Shown: positions 1-12,784 of the stretch, piece by piece
How the letters are laid out: every line of letters starts with the position of its first letter
How positions within the stretch are numbered: the stretch's first letter is position 1
Assembly (NCBI GenBank): GCA_009760885.1
Contig: CM019719.1
Coordinates: 25,661,084 to 25,725,083 of the forward strand
DNA length: 64,000 bases
Direction of reading: 5' to 3'
Source: Achatina immaculata
Lineage: Eukaryota > Mollusca > Gastropoda > Stylommatophora > Achatinidae
Translations under genes and position numbers: made by a program
Notes under the pieces: generated by a model
What the model was told of the DNA's origin: nothing
Database searches by the model: none
What the model saw: the letters and a program-made list of their open reading frames with translations, nothing else

Positions 1-3000
1 CGTCCTATAATGAAGTGCAACATAAAAATGCTTCAGCCAGACGTACTTTTTCACCCTCCAACAAACCAGCACAAACCCAAAACCTTTCTCATAGATCCGT
101 CAGAACATCAGAACATATACCCATAACGAAAAGTGACTCCGATTCAACAGATACGACTGCAGTGGAAGTGCAGTACCCATTTGAAATAAAAGTTAGTAAT
201 ATTAAAATAAGAAAATCATCTGATGAAGATCCAGACGGTCTTCATATCTGTTCAGCATCAGCTCCACAAAGAAGTTCATCTTTGCAGACGCTTTCATCAT
301 TAGGAACCCTTCAGAGGTCAAATTCATCTAAAAATACATTTTTTGGTGCTGATTTCCATACAGCAGAGGATGACTTTATTAATAAGAGTGATAACAATGT
401 TATCAGTGATATACAGGCAGGGAGACTCACAGTATCCACACCTGTAAAATATGAAAGTGCCATCTCCAGCTTAGAACATAATTCTCTGTTTGGAGAAAAG
501 AATCATCTGGGAGCAGGCAGAACTAAAAGTTCTGGAGATAATGCTCATGGTGTTTCTCATACTGGGGCACCCATTGATTTCAGAGATACAACACGTAATG
601 GAACTGAAAGGTCACACACAGATTCTGTTGAGAAGTCAGAATATCATATCAGGTCACATTCTAAAGATATTTTCACTAAGCATCTGGAGTCTACACAGCT
701 AAGAAGGTTCTCACAGACTGAAAGTCCAGGGAAGAAAAATGTTAACAGACAACAGCGGTCCTCAGCTGAAACCTTTCCTGGGGCATCATCAGCAAGATTG
801 AGAATTCAACAAAAACTGGAAACTGAGGATGGTGCACAGGTGCGTTCAATGAGGTCACGACTACTAAGTGAGCACTCTGATCATGGGGCATCAAGCCCTA
901 GTCCTATAAGCATCAAGCCAGTTAGTCCAAATATTAGTCAGTATGAGGAGTTGCTAGCAAGGGCACGAAAAGAAAGAATGGCCAGAAAAGGGTACCTCCA
1001 TAGTTATGTTAATGACTATAATTCTCCTGGTTTCAAGCCATATACTTCAATCACTGAGTCTGATTTCAGGTTCCAAAATGCTTATCCTTGGGAGCTTGAT
1101 AAAGTGTCTTCAGTGAAGATGACCACAGAGCCAGTAAGTGGCAGTGTGCTATCTGCCAATCATTCTCAGCTTCCTATTAGTCCAGATCTGGAGGACCCAT
1201 TTTCACCAAAAACTTTCGACAGCACTGAAAAAATTGATAACAGAATTGACAGCATCAGACAAAAAGCTCCAGAATTTGTGCACAAACAGGATGTCATGAG
1301 ATTAGAAAAGACTAGCAATATGAGAACAGAAGAAGATGGACATGTAGCTTCTGCTGTAGCTGTAGTCAGACCATCTTATGGCATCAGTCAAGAAGGAAGC
1401 ATAAACTCATCAGTAACCATGAGAAAACCACAAGAAAATAGATCAGAACATTTCTTCAGTAATCTTGCGCAATCTTCAGCAGGTCCTCAGATGAACTCAA
1501 ACCAGGCTACAGAAAATATGCCTCATGTGCTAATGGAGAGTAGAGCTATTTCAAGAAGACGTTCCACTGATGCTTTTCAGAGGGTTGCTGAAGAGGGACC
1601 CACAGTTTACAATGCAGATAAAATCAGCAAGGTTTCGGATCCTCACAAATGCCAAGTAAAAACAGAAGCCAGCGCTTTTAAGGTGAGGAACTTGCGGGGC
1701 CTTGCACAAAACAATGAATTTGCAGTGAGTAAACTATCAAGGATGAAGATGCCAGACTGGACAGTGTCTCGTGAAATGAAAGTGCCTTTACCCGAACCCG
1801 GACTAGCACAGTCATTAAGTGCCAGTCAGAAGTCACATGTCACAGACTTTAAGATATCTCCCAAACCATTGCCTGGAAAATCTTCAGGCAGCTCTTATCC
1901 TGATTCTGTAGAGTTTAAATTTAGTCCTCCAGTAGCAGAAAGTACAGTGAGACACAGGGCTGCACATTTTGAGAATAGCAAGACTGCATCTTCAGCTGGA
2001 AGTTTAAACTTCACAGACACCTCATCCAGAGCCCATGCTGGCAAGTTACCAACGGAAAGAGAACTAAACAGCCAAGCACAGTATGGTCAGCTGAAAAAAT
2101 GGACAGTGGTTTCAGACATCAGTGAACAGCATGAGCTTGACAGTTCTCCAAGTCCAACATACTCTTCTGATGGCAGCACGGGGACATTTATTGTCAACCA
2201 CAGTGAGGATGAGAGAAGGTGGGCGACAAACATCTCTAGGAACGAATCATCACAAATGAACTCTACAGACTACAAGAACACCATCCATTCCTCACCAAGT
2301 CATAACAATACTGGTTTTACCATTGTACATGCCAAGACTTTTACAGAAACTAAGGCAGAATATAGAAGCAAGCCCTCTATATTATATCCAGAAGCAAAGA
2401 CCAACAATTCTGATGAAATTGAAAGCATACTTGATGTTGAGCAAAAACCCATTAAAAAATTGAACAACAGAGAACATGAAAGGGAGAAAATCTCAGCACC
2501 GCCTTACAGCCAGAAAAAGATGCCTAAACTCTCAGTTATGCAGCTTAAAAATGTTTTTGAACAGCAAGTACGGGGACCCCAGACACTGCTCAGATCCAAA
2601 TCTGCCCCAGATTTAGCAGACCCAGTACTGCAGAAGAATTACACCACCGAGGATACTGTCCTAGGTGAAGCTTCATCCAGGCCAGAGTCAAGAAACTTGG
2701 CAGATATTCGAAGACAGTTTGAGCATGAGGAGAAAAGATTTAATGCTCCAGTGAGTAGTAATAATTATGCAGCACCCAAGGCGCTTGAAAAGCAGCCATT
2801 GTCAAGATCATTTCACAAGTCAGAAAGTTCTTTACCAAAAGCTGTTAGTGAAGAAACAGGGGAACATCTCACTTGGCCATCACGTCCTCAAGTTGTGTAC
2901 CACACTCGTTATGATCCATACATCCCACCAGATGATATTTACAGGGAGGTTGAGAGTTTTAGGGAAGGTCGAAAACTTGATGTTCCACGCAAAAAGTACC

Positions 3001-3837
3001 ACTCACCCTCAAATGTGAGTCGAATGACTCTGGAGTACTTTGATCACATTGGCTCAGAGTGGCAAGCAGGTGGGGCTAGAGCGAACAGAAAGAGTGACGG
3101 CGGTGGCCGTAATTTACAAACAACAACTGTTGATTCATCTGCTAAGGAGCACCAGCTTGGATATAAACATCATGAGAGCCAATCAGCTGCTAAGGAAAAC
3201 AGACTTGAGTATCAGCGTCATGAAAGCCAGCCTGAATCATCAGCAAAAACCAGCCACTTTGAGAACTACCAAACTGATGACATGAAAGCAAGAAGCAGTG
3301 GCATGTACACTAACACCTCTGATGTAAATAAAAGATACACATCTTCACATGGAACACCATTTGAAGAGAAGCCACATCAGAACTTGGTATCACATGCAAG
3401 ACAAGAGAGATTGATAACCTCTCCTGAGGCATTGCCCTATTCGCTTGGCACTAAGGGCATAAATGAGCACATGGCTTATTCTACAGAGGACTCTGGTCAG
3501 CTTTCTGATCATTCCAATTATTCCATTCAGAAGATACATAATCCAGAAAGAAATGAAAGTAGTAGCAAAACCTATTTCAACAGTTTCAAGGATGCAGTGC
3601 ACCAATCTAATGATAGCTTGTCACATTATCAGAAAACTGATGTCAGTCATCTCAGCTACCAGAAACAAGATGTTTACAGTATTCATGGCACTAGACCGGC
3701 CTCACAAGGTAATAGTGAAACATCAGTAAAAACAGTAGAAGGAGAGAGACCTGGTGTTACTGTACAAAGTTCTCTTCCTAAAAAGGAGAAGATTCCAGGA
3801 AAGTCAAATCTTGTTTCAGCTTGGGTACATGAGCAAG
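1..3837 (+). CDS. SORBS1: SORBS-family adaptor, long N-terminal exon (5' end outside window)
   Basis: The frame is open from base 3 to the donor AAG|GTATGT at 3837, so this exon supplies more than 1,278 codons and continues left of the window. No start is assigned: the frame is open upstream of every in-frame candidate. The protein is polar, rich in Ser, Lys, Glu and Gln, and probably disordered. Landmarks are SKSAPDL near residue 863 (counting from the window edge), a basic/acidic stretch LADIRRQFEHEEKRF near 900, and a tyrosine-rich block from WPSRPQVVYHTRYDPY near 958 to YFDHIGSEWQ near 1015. That block may be the sorbin-homology region, but I cannot prove it by eye. Assignment to SORBS (adaptors joining actin, vinculin and adhesion sites) rests on the three C-terminal SH3 domains in the downstream exons, reached with matching splice phases. 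The exon ends in phase 1. Confidence 0.85.
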
Positions 3838-4619
3838 GTATGTTTGAGTATGCTTTAGTTTTTACTTTTATTAAAATATAGGTTACATGCTACTTCTCCT
3901 CAGTGTTTTTGTTTCAATTTCCTGGTCAACATTTAATAAAAAAAATGTTGTTTTTGGTAGAAGTGGTATATGTGTGTTTATAGAAGCATGTAGAAATGGT
4001 AATTGGTGCTTAAGTATCAAGCTGAGATTGTCTGTCTGCTCATAGCAGCATTGCTCTAAGCAACATAAGCAATAATCTGTAGTTTATTTTTATTTACTCC
4101 TCCCGCCAGATCACATTTTTAACATTTGAGGATGTTGATTTTATGGACTCAGCTTGCTTGTGAGCTTCTGCCCTCTGACCTAGTTCCAGATATCCTCTAG
4201 ACACCCTTTGGTTGTTCATATATTTTTGTATAATGAAGTGAATCTTGCCATTGGACCCCATGGGGGTCCATGGAAGGATTTTTGGGAATCCACAGACCAG
4301 CAGATGGATTGACTCGAGTATAAAAAGAGCTTAGCGCCATCTGGGTTGTGTTATTGCTTTATATTTTTTTTATATTTCATTTTTAACGAGGGCTCCAGCT
4401 GTTCTCAGTCTGTAAAGGGGGTCCCTAGTGTATTGTTCTGTCAGGCTGTGGAGAAAGATGTTTTGTTTGAGAGCTGAGCATTCAGATATAGAAGGTGGCC
4501 TTACTTTCCATTATAGAATTCATGTAACATGACTGTGATGTCCTTCAGTGTGCTGTTCAGTGTGCTGGCCTCAATCTTTCAGAAAGTGTTTAGTTTGTCT
4601 TTTTTTATTATCTGCTGTG

Positions 4620-4790
4620 CCAGAAAGCACTGACAGTCCAGCTTCTCCATCTTGTGTGATTCTGTGTGTTTTCATTCAGTTCATATGTTTTTCTCCTCTG
4701 TGCCACTTGGTAAGTCCACTAAGATATTATTCTCTGACACACCCCCCTCTCCCCCTTCTCTTCCTTTTCCCATGAGTTTTCCAGTCATTT
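4620..4790 (-). mobile_element. LINE 3'-end fragment
   Basis: On the plus strand, cttctccatcttgtg, the phrase tgccacttggtaagtccac and the following pyrimidine-rich stretch are shared, with divergence, with 47,545-47,700. Read on the minus strand, this resembles the C-terminal end of non-LTR retrotransposon proteins (basic Gly/Arg/Lys-rich, then a short WR-containing tail), but the frame is broken. An old, 5'-truncated copy is the simplest reading. Confidence 0.5.
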
Positions 4791-5374
4791 GCAAAGTTCT
4801 CTGAAAGATCAAGAAATATAATGTGCGTGTGTTTAAGATACAAGTACAAATTTCTACAAATAGGAAACAATGAGGCTTTCACACAATAGAGTATTATAAC
4901 ACAATACTGTATGGTTAGACCTCAAAAACAGACCTTTGTCTATGATATTTTTCAAGTCTGACCATACAGTACTGTGTTCTGTTACTACTTTACCGAGTTC
5001 TGTTTAACATGCCTTGCTTGTGTCTGCTCATTTAGATTTGATGTTGCCTGTGATCAATTATTGATATCTCGGGTTCAGTAGAAACTTAGTTTGTACAAGA
5101 CCTCACAGACTGTATTTATGAGATCACATCCTTCAGGAAGATACTGTACGTAGCTTCTTAAAAAATATAGTCACTTGTCAGAATCAGCCATATTAATTAT
5201 CCCAAGCCCTTCAAGAGGGATATAAGTATGCAGTGTCTTGAAAAAGGCAAACCTCATTCATAATGCTATACTGAACTAAGACACTTACTAAAGAACAGTA
5301 GCATATTGTAGCTAATTGGCCAGTGTATATGTGTCTCCATTTGACAGCTGATCACCTGCACAAGGGTTTTACAT

Positions 5375-5866
5375 AGTTACCAGGGATAGTTGTACTTCAT
5401 GTAACTGCCAGAGACAGCTGTACTTCATATAACTACCAGAGACATTGTACTTCATGTAACTACCAGAGACAGTTGTACTTCATATAACTACCAGAGACAG
5501 TTGTTCTATATGTAGGTGCCAGAGATAGTTGTACATTACATATATAGCCATTAGTTATAGTTACACTTCAAAAGTCACTGGAGATAACCATACTTCACAC
5601 AGCCACCAGAGATACCTGTACTTCACGTAGCTGCCAGAGATAGCTGTATCTCATGCAGTTAGCAGAAATAGCTGTGCTTCATATAGCCACCAGAGATAGC
5701 TGTACTTCATAAAGTCACTGGAGATAGATGTACTTCGCATAGCCACAAAACATAATTGTACTTCACATAGGCACCACAGTTAGCTGTACTTCATGTGGCC
5801 ACCAGAGATTGCTGTACTACACATGGTCACCAGAGATAGTTGTACTTCACATAGCCACCACTGACC
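5375..5866. repeat. Degenerate 28-bp minisatellite, about 17 copies
   Basis: Repeated cores such as ccaccagagatagctgtact recur about every 28 bases with many substitutions, so the array is old. It is intronic in the SORBS gene. Confidence 0.8.
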
Positions 5867-6370
5867 ACATTGTCAGGTCTTCATTCCATGTTTCTGTACT
5901 TCATTCTCTTTCACTATCTATTCAGTATCAGCATGTTCTATGCATGGATTTATTACAGCATATATAGATGTAGATGTGTCTGTTCTGCTGTGTGCTGTAT
6001 TTAAATGTATATATTCATGCAGTTTAAGGTTTACAAATGTAATCCTTGAATTTATATTATTGGGCTGAAGTTGGTTTTCATATGTTGACATGGATAACTT
6101 TGTTAAACACATTGTTAGTAGTGGACACAGAGAAGAACCTGTATGTTGTGGTAAGACATTTAGTTTAGTATGTTACCTGTTTTTTTTTCAAATTTGTATT
6201 ACTTTCACATTTGAAATTTTGGCTATAGTGATTGTGCTGTGTTTTCATGGCAGACTTGTTTTATTCTGTTCACTTCTGTTGTGTGTTCTTGGATTTGTTG
6301 ACTTTTGTTGTGTGTTCTTGGTTTGCCACCCAAATCTCACCAGCTTGCATGCTTGATTTTATCCTTTTAG

Positions 6371-7294
6371 AACATGAAGAACAGCAACCTCCGGCGATAC
6401 CTCCACCTCCTTCCTCTGCCTCCTTGTTCTCGTCTGCAGACTCTCCCCTCCTGTCTGCTTCTACCCCATCCCCATACTCCCCTGGTGAGGTTTCCCGGTC
6501 AACCCTGAAGAGACAGCCAGCTCAGTTCAGCGATGCCCGTAATCAGTCAACCCCATACCAGGAAAGAAGTCATTTAACTCGTGACTCATCAAGTGAAGGT
6601 TTGCCAAGCAGGTCAATCAAAGAAAATCTCAGAGCAACCAGCTATGGGAAAGCATCCCAGGAAAAAGCTGAATCAGCTCCGCAAGTGCCGCCTCCACCAG
6701 GCCCACAGGTGCCACCTCCACCAGGACCACGATTTGCCGTGCTAAACTTCTCCGCTGCATCACAGAAAAACTATGACAGCAAGCACTCTGATGGTCCCAA
6801 CAGGTCCACTCGTCCCACATTTGAAAAACAATCCTCTCTGTATAACAGCAGCCCAGCTCTGTTTGAAACTGGCCAAGGTGACCGCCAGACTTCTCCAACT
6901 GCCCCATCAGGCAATACTCGGGGCCTCATTGGCAGTTATGAGCAACTGTACGGAGGTAAAAACCAACCACAGTATACAGGTAATCAGAATCAGCACAAGA
7001 CCAGCCCAAACCAGCAAGGGAACTTTCTCCAGCTATATGGAAACGATCCTAACCTAGCACACAAACCACAGAAGCATGTAACTGACAGCCCTGCATCATA
7101 CAGAAACAGTTCAGCGAGATTCCCAAACAGCTCTTCAGAAAACCACCCAGGTCCTGCCCCGGCTCCTCCCATCAGACAAAGTAGTATTGGAGATGGAAGA
7201 GTGTTAAGCAGTTGGCGTGACGGTGGCAGAGCACCAGCAACCCAGCAGCCAGGGGTCAAATCCTCACCCCAGGGGCTCACAGCTTCCCCTAAAG
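6371..7294 (+). CDS. SORBS1: SORBS-family adaptor, proline-rich exon
   Basis: The acceptor is ccttttag|AA at 6370 and the donor AAAG|GTATCC at 7294. The first two bases complete a Glu codon begun in the previous exon, and the frame stays open for 308 codons. The product is low in complexity: it opens with HEEQQPPAIPPPPSS and contains the tandem block QVPPPPGPQVPPPPGP near 6680-6730, followed by Ser/Gln/Asn-rich sequence. Polyproline runs of this kind are typical ligands for EVH1, profilin or SH3 domains, so this segment may recruit actin regulators; that is inference. It ends in phase 1, matching the exon at 10,082. Confidence 0.85.
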
Positions 7295-10081
7295 GTATCC
7301 CAGTATAACCTACAGTGCTGCTACCATCCATAATCATTATTTTGGACCTGCTTGTTGTAACTGCTCACTAGTCCAGTGCCCATCCCAAAAAAAAAAAAAA
7401 CACATTCTATTTGATTGTTTTCAGCATGCAGCTATTAGAAAGTTTTCTGCTTTTGGGCTTTGCTAGAATCCATTTACTTTTCTCATTGGTTATGTTTTCA
7501 GTTCCGTGATGGAAAATGTTATTTGCATTTGCTTTTTGCTTACTTGTGACATGTACTGGTGTTTGTTTTCCTAGCATCTTTGATTCAGGATTCATCCATA
7601 TTTGTTTAAATGGGGCCTTTTTTGTTATGAAATGTTTATTTCCTAAAGTAATTAAGGAGGGCAGGTTGAGACATAACAGTGGGTGATATTCAGAATGTTA
7701 CATATTTAATGTGATCATAATATTTCTGTTTTATTTTCCATAGTTCAGGTAATTATAAAGTGCTGCTAGCTAGAGCATTAGTTAACCAAAGGACAGAGGC
7801 ATATTCAAAATATTTTGTGTATACTCAAATGTTTCTGTTTCATTAGGCTAAATATTGGACACTGGTTAGTTTAAAGTAAATATTGTACACTGGTTAGTTT
7901 AAAGACTTAAAGACGGCATGATACAGAATAGTTTAGAGAGAAAAGAAGTAAACAGTTTTAAAAATAAAGAAGTAGAGACTTATTTAGAAAGAGAAGAAAT
8001 GGAGAACAATTCAGAAAGGAAGTGAATAATATTTTAGAAGGAGAAAGAAATAGATAATAAAGGGAATAAGCAAAGAACAGTTTAGAGAGAGAAGAAACAA
8101 AGAATGGTTTAGACAGATAAAATAGTGTTTATTATCTGTGAGTGAGCAGAATCTCAGTTTCTGTTTGTCTGAAAACAGTGTATCCATTTTTGTTCAGCTG
8201 TACAATACCTGATACATTTTCATTTGTAGTTCTAGGAGAAATATAATTCTCACTCATATGCTTTAACATATAGATTCCCCAGGCTTTTCTCTCATGTTAT
8301 AACTGCATGTTATTTTATGTTTGTTCTTGGTTTTGGTTACAGATGACAAAAGTCAAGCCTCCACGCTTGTTAATATATTTGAATGAAAGATAAGCATTAA
8401 CTCTAAACATACCAGACTTTAAAAAAAAATCCAAAAAGAACCCAAAACAAAGTGTATAATAAACAGATCTGCCATATTTTTCCTAGGATGTGATACAGTG
8501 CCCTTATTTATCTCAGGCTGGTAGTTTAAATTTGAATCTCCGAGAAAGTAAGACCATATTTTGTATTTCTTTTATTTCACTTGTAATTTTTTTTTTTTTT
8601 TTTTACACAGCTTAGTCACCCATAGTAGGAAAAGAGTTAAATAATGCTCAAGCTCTGCTTACAGAGAATATCTCACAATCTGTAAAGTAACAACCAAAAC
8701 AAAATATCATTACATTTTACTATAGCAAATTAATGGACATACCAAAATATAAGCAGTGCCTAGATAAAATATTTAACTTCATATTTAGCAGTTTTAGGAG
8801 AACTATTGATCTGAGGAAGAAAAAAAACAATAGATCTAAGAAACAATATGGATCTTTATTTCTATTTTAACCATTTTAAATAGTGAAGTCATCAAGGCAG
8901 TCAACACATTATCCAAGATATTGTTCTCATGTTTAATCAAGAATTTGTATAATGGATTTTTTTTTTTTAAACTGTCTTATATTCCTCTGTCATATTTTTT
9001 TAAAAATCTGTCTTGTATCGTCCTGTCAGGTTTTTTTTTGGCTGTCTTATATTCTATCAGGTTTTATAAAAAATTTTTTTCTTATATCCTCTTATCAGGT
9101 TTTATTTTTAAAAATTGTCGTATATCCTCCTATCAGGTTTTATTTTTTAAAATTGTCTTATATCCTCCTATCAGGTTTTTAGAAAAAATTGTCTTATATC
9201 CTCTTGTCAGGTTTTACAAAAAAATTTTCTTATATCCTCCTATCAGGTTTTATAAAAAAAAATTTCTTATATCCTCCTATTATGATTTTTAAAAACTGTC
9301 TTATATCCCCCTATAAGGATTTTTAAAACTGTTTGTAACTCCCTATAAAAAAAAAATAGCCTGTGTGATGCTTTTGTTAGGTACCAGTATAAATGTTTTT
9401 GTATTTTATTTTGCAGATACTAACATTTTTGCGTACTGTGAAAGCAGCAATGAACCATTCCTATGATTGCCATATACTTAGCAGTAGTTCAGTATGGCAA
9501 TAGATGGATGTTTTATACACTGACTGTTTACCAAATATATAACAGTGGTTTTGTGTTTTGTCATGTGTGCTTTTTTAAAAATTTTTTACTTCTGAGCTTT
9601 TACCGCAACCTTTTTTTTTTTGGTCCCAAAGCTGATATATCTACTGGCTGCTTAAGCATGTATTTTATTTTAAATAGCAAGAAAGTCTGAAAAATAGTAA
9701 CAGAAATTTTGGCAGTAAAAACATTTGTTTATTAGGTCTTTGTTGATGAATTATTATTCAGTTTATAAATTATTTGCCTTTTTCTTAGATTATTAAGAAG
9801 ATTTAACAGCATTGTTTTGGCAGTTCTGACTTTGCGCTTTCTGCTGAATTTTTTTTTTTCAGTTGCTGATGTAAAAATAATGACATAGTGATTTTATATG
9901 TTATCTGCTGATTTCCCTATTTCACTGAATGCTGCCACGTAGTTTTCTTTTTTTAGAAGATTATAACAGAATACTTATAAATCATTAGCAGTTGTTGCTT
10001 GATTTTTGCTGGTTTTTGCGCGTGGTGTGGCTGTCCATTCTAACTTTTCTAACTCAAAACATCCCTTGCAACATTCTTCAG
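7295..10081 (+). other. SORBS intron without recognised exons
   Basis: AT-rich intron. It contains a doubled 27-bp unit near 7,850-7,905 and the array at 8,950-9,335. Flanking exon phases match (1 to 1), so no coding exon need be missing. Confidence 0.6.
8950..9335. repeat. Minisatellite, 34-37-bp units, about 10 copies
   Basis: The core cttatatcctcctatcagg recurs about ten times with variable T/A runs between copies. Short reading frames through it are a by-product of repetition. Confidence 0.85.
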
Positions 10082-10185
10082 ATTTTCGTCATCAAACATC
10101 AGATGTCATCAGGAAAAGCTTGCCTGTTGATGAGAAGGAGAAGAAGCGCAAGGAAGAGGATGAAGCCTACAGAAAGAAGAGGCTG
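10082..10185 (+). CDS. SORBS1: SORBS-family adaptor, basic/acidic linker exon
   Basis: The acceptor ttcttcag is at 10,081 and the donor CTG|GTAAGT at 10,185. The split Asp codon is completed by the first two bases. The 34 further codons include LPVDEKEKKRKEEDEAYRKK, a highly charged segment expected to be helical, which continues into the next exon. The exon ends in phase 0. Splice phase and charge pattern support it, although no named domain is present. Confidence 0.8.
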
Positions 10186-10751
10186 GTAAGTAGAGATAGA
10201 CTGTGAGTGGAGACAGTACCTGTGAGAGGGTGTGTGGGTGTGTTGGGGAGGGGGGAGGTCGGTGGTGCATCCTCCCAAAGCTTGGAGAGTTTTCCTTGTT
10301 TTAAGTATCAGCCCAGAGGACTTCAGGTGGCCCATGTGAGTGACAGTTAAGTTGTGCATGGGAGGTTTTGTGGGGGGGGGGGGGGGGGGTTTGCATCAGC
10401 TTACGAAATTTCTGTCAGAGGCCCTGCGTAGAGGCAGACTTTTTATTAATCATTCAGACTATAATATATTCACAGATGGTGTAGGCCACCAACTGAGACA
10501 TGTCTCTGTTGTCGAGGCAGATGGTGGTCATATGGCTGCCAGGCATCATGTTGCTAAACAGTCATGATAGAACACAGTTTTATCATATAGATTTTACTCT
10601 TTATGCATACGTTGTCATCTAGATTCACTTTCAATAATTTTTTTAATGAGGTGTAGATGTTTTGTGTGAACTGACTTTGCGTGTTGTGCCCTCAAGCCAT
10701 TTCTTCTAAATCTGTATGAATAGCAGAGAAAACACATGTGGATGTCTTGCT

Positions 10752-11832
10752 TGCTTCTGTATTTATATTTTAGTTTTAAACTGTCTATCAGGCTTCTATA
10801 TTTATATTTAAGTTTTAAACTGTCTATCAGGCTTCTATATTTATATTTTAGTTTTAAACTGTCTGTCAGGCTTCTATATTTATATTTTAGTTTTAAACTG
10901 TCTATCAGGCTTCTATATTTATATTTTAGTTTTAAACTGTCTATCAGGCTTCTATATTTATATTTTAGTTTTAAACTGTCTATCAGGCTTCTATATTTAT
11001 ATTTAAGTTTTAAACTGTCTATCAGGCTTCTATATTTATATTTAAGTTTTAAACTGTCCATCAGGCTTCTATATTTATATTTTAGTTTTAAACTGTCCAT
11101 CCGGCTTCTGTATTTATATTTTAGTTTTAAACTGTCCATCAGGCTTCTATATTTATATTTAAGTTTTAAACTGTCTATCAGGCTTCTGTATTTATATTTA
11201 AGTTTTAAACTGTCTATCAGGCTTCTATATTTATATTTAAGTTTTAAACTGTCTGTCAGGCTTCTATATTTATATTTTAGTTTTAAACTGTCTATCAGGC
11301 TTCTATATTTATATTTTAGTTTTAAACTGTCTATCAGGCTTCTATATTTATATTTAAGTTTTAAACTGTCTATCAGGCTTCTGTATTTATATTTAAATTT
11401 TAAACTGTCTATCAGGCTTCTGTATTTATATTTAAGTTTTAAACTATCAGGCTTCTATATTTATATTTAAGTTTTAAACTGTCCATCAGGCTTCTGTATT
11501 TATATTTAAGTTTTAAACTGTCTATCAGGCTTCTATATTTATATTTAAGTTTTAAACTGTCCATCAGGCTTCTGTATTTATATTTAAGTTTTAAACTGTC
11601 TATCAGGCTTCTGTATTTATATTTAAATTTTAAACTGTCTATCAGGCTTCTGTATTTATATTTAAGTTTTAAACTGTCTATCAGGCTTCTATATTTATAT
11701 TTAAGTTTTAAACTGTCTATCAGGCTTCTGTATTTATATTTAAGTTTTAAACTGTCTATCAGGCTTCTGTATTTATATTTAAGTTTTAAACTGTCTATCA
11801 GACTTCTGTATTTATATTTAAGTTTTAAACTT
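10752..11832. repeat. 39-bp minisatellite, about 28 copies
   Basis: The unit contains gttttaaactgtctatcagg followed by cttctatatttatattta. It sits in the SORBS intron between exons at 10,082 and 12,190. Because 39 is a multiple of three, both strands show long but meaningless open frames; a copy near 11,441 is four bases short and shifts them. Copies differ mainly at a few sites (ta/tt, t/c), suggesting fairly recent spread. Confidence 0.95.
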
Positions 11833-12189
11833 AATGTAGTCTTCTGTACTATCATCAGTTAACAGTAAGAACCACATTGACATGGAAACTTCCAGAAAAG
11901 TGAACTACTTACAGCAGTGTTACTGCAATAACTACAGCAAAATAAAGTCTAACAATTCTCTTCTTCTCATTCATCCTGCCACTAATTCCCATTTAAATAG
12001 CCATCAGAAGCCATAGATTACATTCTGTTTTGAACTCTTAGAGTCAGTTGGTCTATGTTGAGAAGATAAAATTTGAGCTGTTTTTGTTAGAACTTAAACA
12101 TGGAAGAAACTACTTGAAAATATCTGTTCATCACATCATCATCTTTGAACCTAGATTTGCTATTTCTTTCTGTGTTTTCATGTCAACAG

Positions 12190-12275
12190 GAAGAGTTATA
12201 CGAGGAAGAAAGGAAGAAACGTATTCTAGCAGATGCAGAAAGAGAAGCTGCTCGGAGACATCATGATTTCTTCAC
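12190..12275 (+). CDS. SORBS1: SORBS-family adaptor, helical linker exon
   Basis: The acceptor tgtcaacag ends at 12,189 and the donor TTCAC|GTAAGA follows 12,275. The exon encodes EELYEEERKKRILADAEREA and then ARRHHDFFT, continuing the charged helix of the previous exon just ahead of the SH3 tandem. It ends in phase 2. It may form a coiled coil or single alpha helix that spaces the disordered half from the SH3 cluster; that role is inference. Confidence 0.82.
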
Positions 12276-12328
12276 GTAAGATTTTTATATTTGCTCTCCG
12301 AGGTTGTCCGCCACATCCTGTGTTAGAA

Positions 12329-12480
12329 ACAAAATAAAAATGCTACATTTATTTGTACTACCTTTATCCTGCTTGGTTCTAAGTCATTCATGTACTGACA
12401 AAATAAAAATGCTACATTTATTTGTATTACCTTTATCCTATTTGCTTCTAAGTCATTCATGTACTGACAAAATGCAGGTA
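12329..12480. repeat. 69-bp duplication (two copies plus start of a third)
   Basis: Two near-identical 69-base units start at 12,329 and 12,398 (acaaaataaaaatgctacat), and a partial third begins at 12,467. Intronic. Confidence 0.85.
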
Positions 12481-12586
12481 CTTTTAATGATCGTATTGAA
12501 TTTTTTTTTCACTTCATCTATCTGTTGTTTTAAAGCATTGTTGTGGGAGTTGTTTTCAGTATATCCATCATTTTATTTGTTGCCAG

Positions 12587-12784
12587 CGCCAGCCAGAAGT
12601 CTCCCATATCACCAAACCGCTTCGATGATCTAGACTCATCGCGGCAAGCATTATCTCCACAACGATCACCAAATGTACAAACAAGCAGACAGGCAACTCT
12701 CAGTGTCCCGCCAGAGAGGAGGCGAGGGTTCCAAATACAGGGAAAGGCAAAAGCTCTTTTCAATTTTACAGCTCAGAACCCAAG
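12587..12784 (+). CDS. SORBS1: SORBS-family adaptor, start of SH3 domain 1
   Basis: The exon encodes a Ser/Pro-rich linker (SPISPNRFDDLDSSRQALSP) and then the first SH3 beta strand, KALFNFTAQNPR, which matches the ALYDF motif. The donor CCAAG|GTAATT is at 12,784, phase 2. Two in-frame acceptors lie 6 bases apart (AG at 12,586 and at 12,592), so transcripts could differ by two residues (Ala-Ser). The split inside SH3-1 after the Arg codon is completed by the exon at 14,347. Confidence 0.9.

Larger units (their letters stand above)
3838..6370 (+). other. SORBS intron with fold-back, LINE tail fragment and degenerate minisatellite
   Basis: No exon was found here. It holds a 23-base inverted repeat (4,898-4,978), a short stretch at about 4,630-4,790 similar to 47,530-47,750 (a LINE 3' end), and a degenerate 28-bp tandem repeat at 5,375-5,866. 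A line at 4,247-4,310 (ggaccccatgggggtccatgg) resembles the interior of hAT-type non-autonomous elements seen elsewhere in the window. Confidence 0.6.

Noticed and set aside
3838..3881. Continuation of the first SORBS frame to a stop at 3,881
   Set aside because: A good donor at 3,837 joins in phase to a SORBS-like exon; intron retention is possible but not needed.
6232..6370. Upstream extension of the proline-rich exon (hydrophobic start MCCVFMADLFYSVHF)
   Set aside because: The acceptor at 6,370 and the split Glu codon fit the preceding exon exactly; the hydrophobic part is intron.
10615..11855. Long hydrophobic and basic repeat proteins on both strands
   Set aside because: Both are translations of the 39-bp array; simultaneous openness on two strands marks repetition, not coding.
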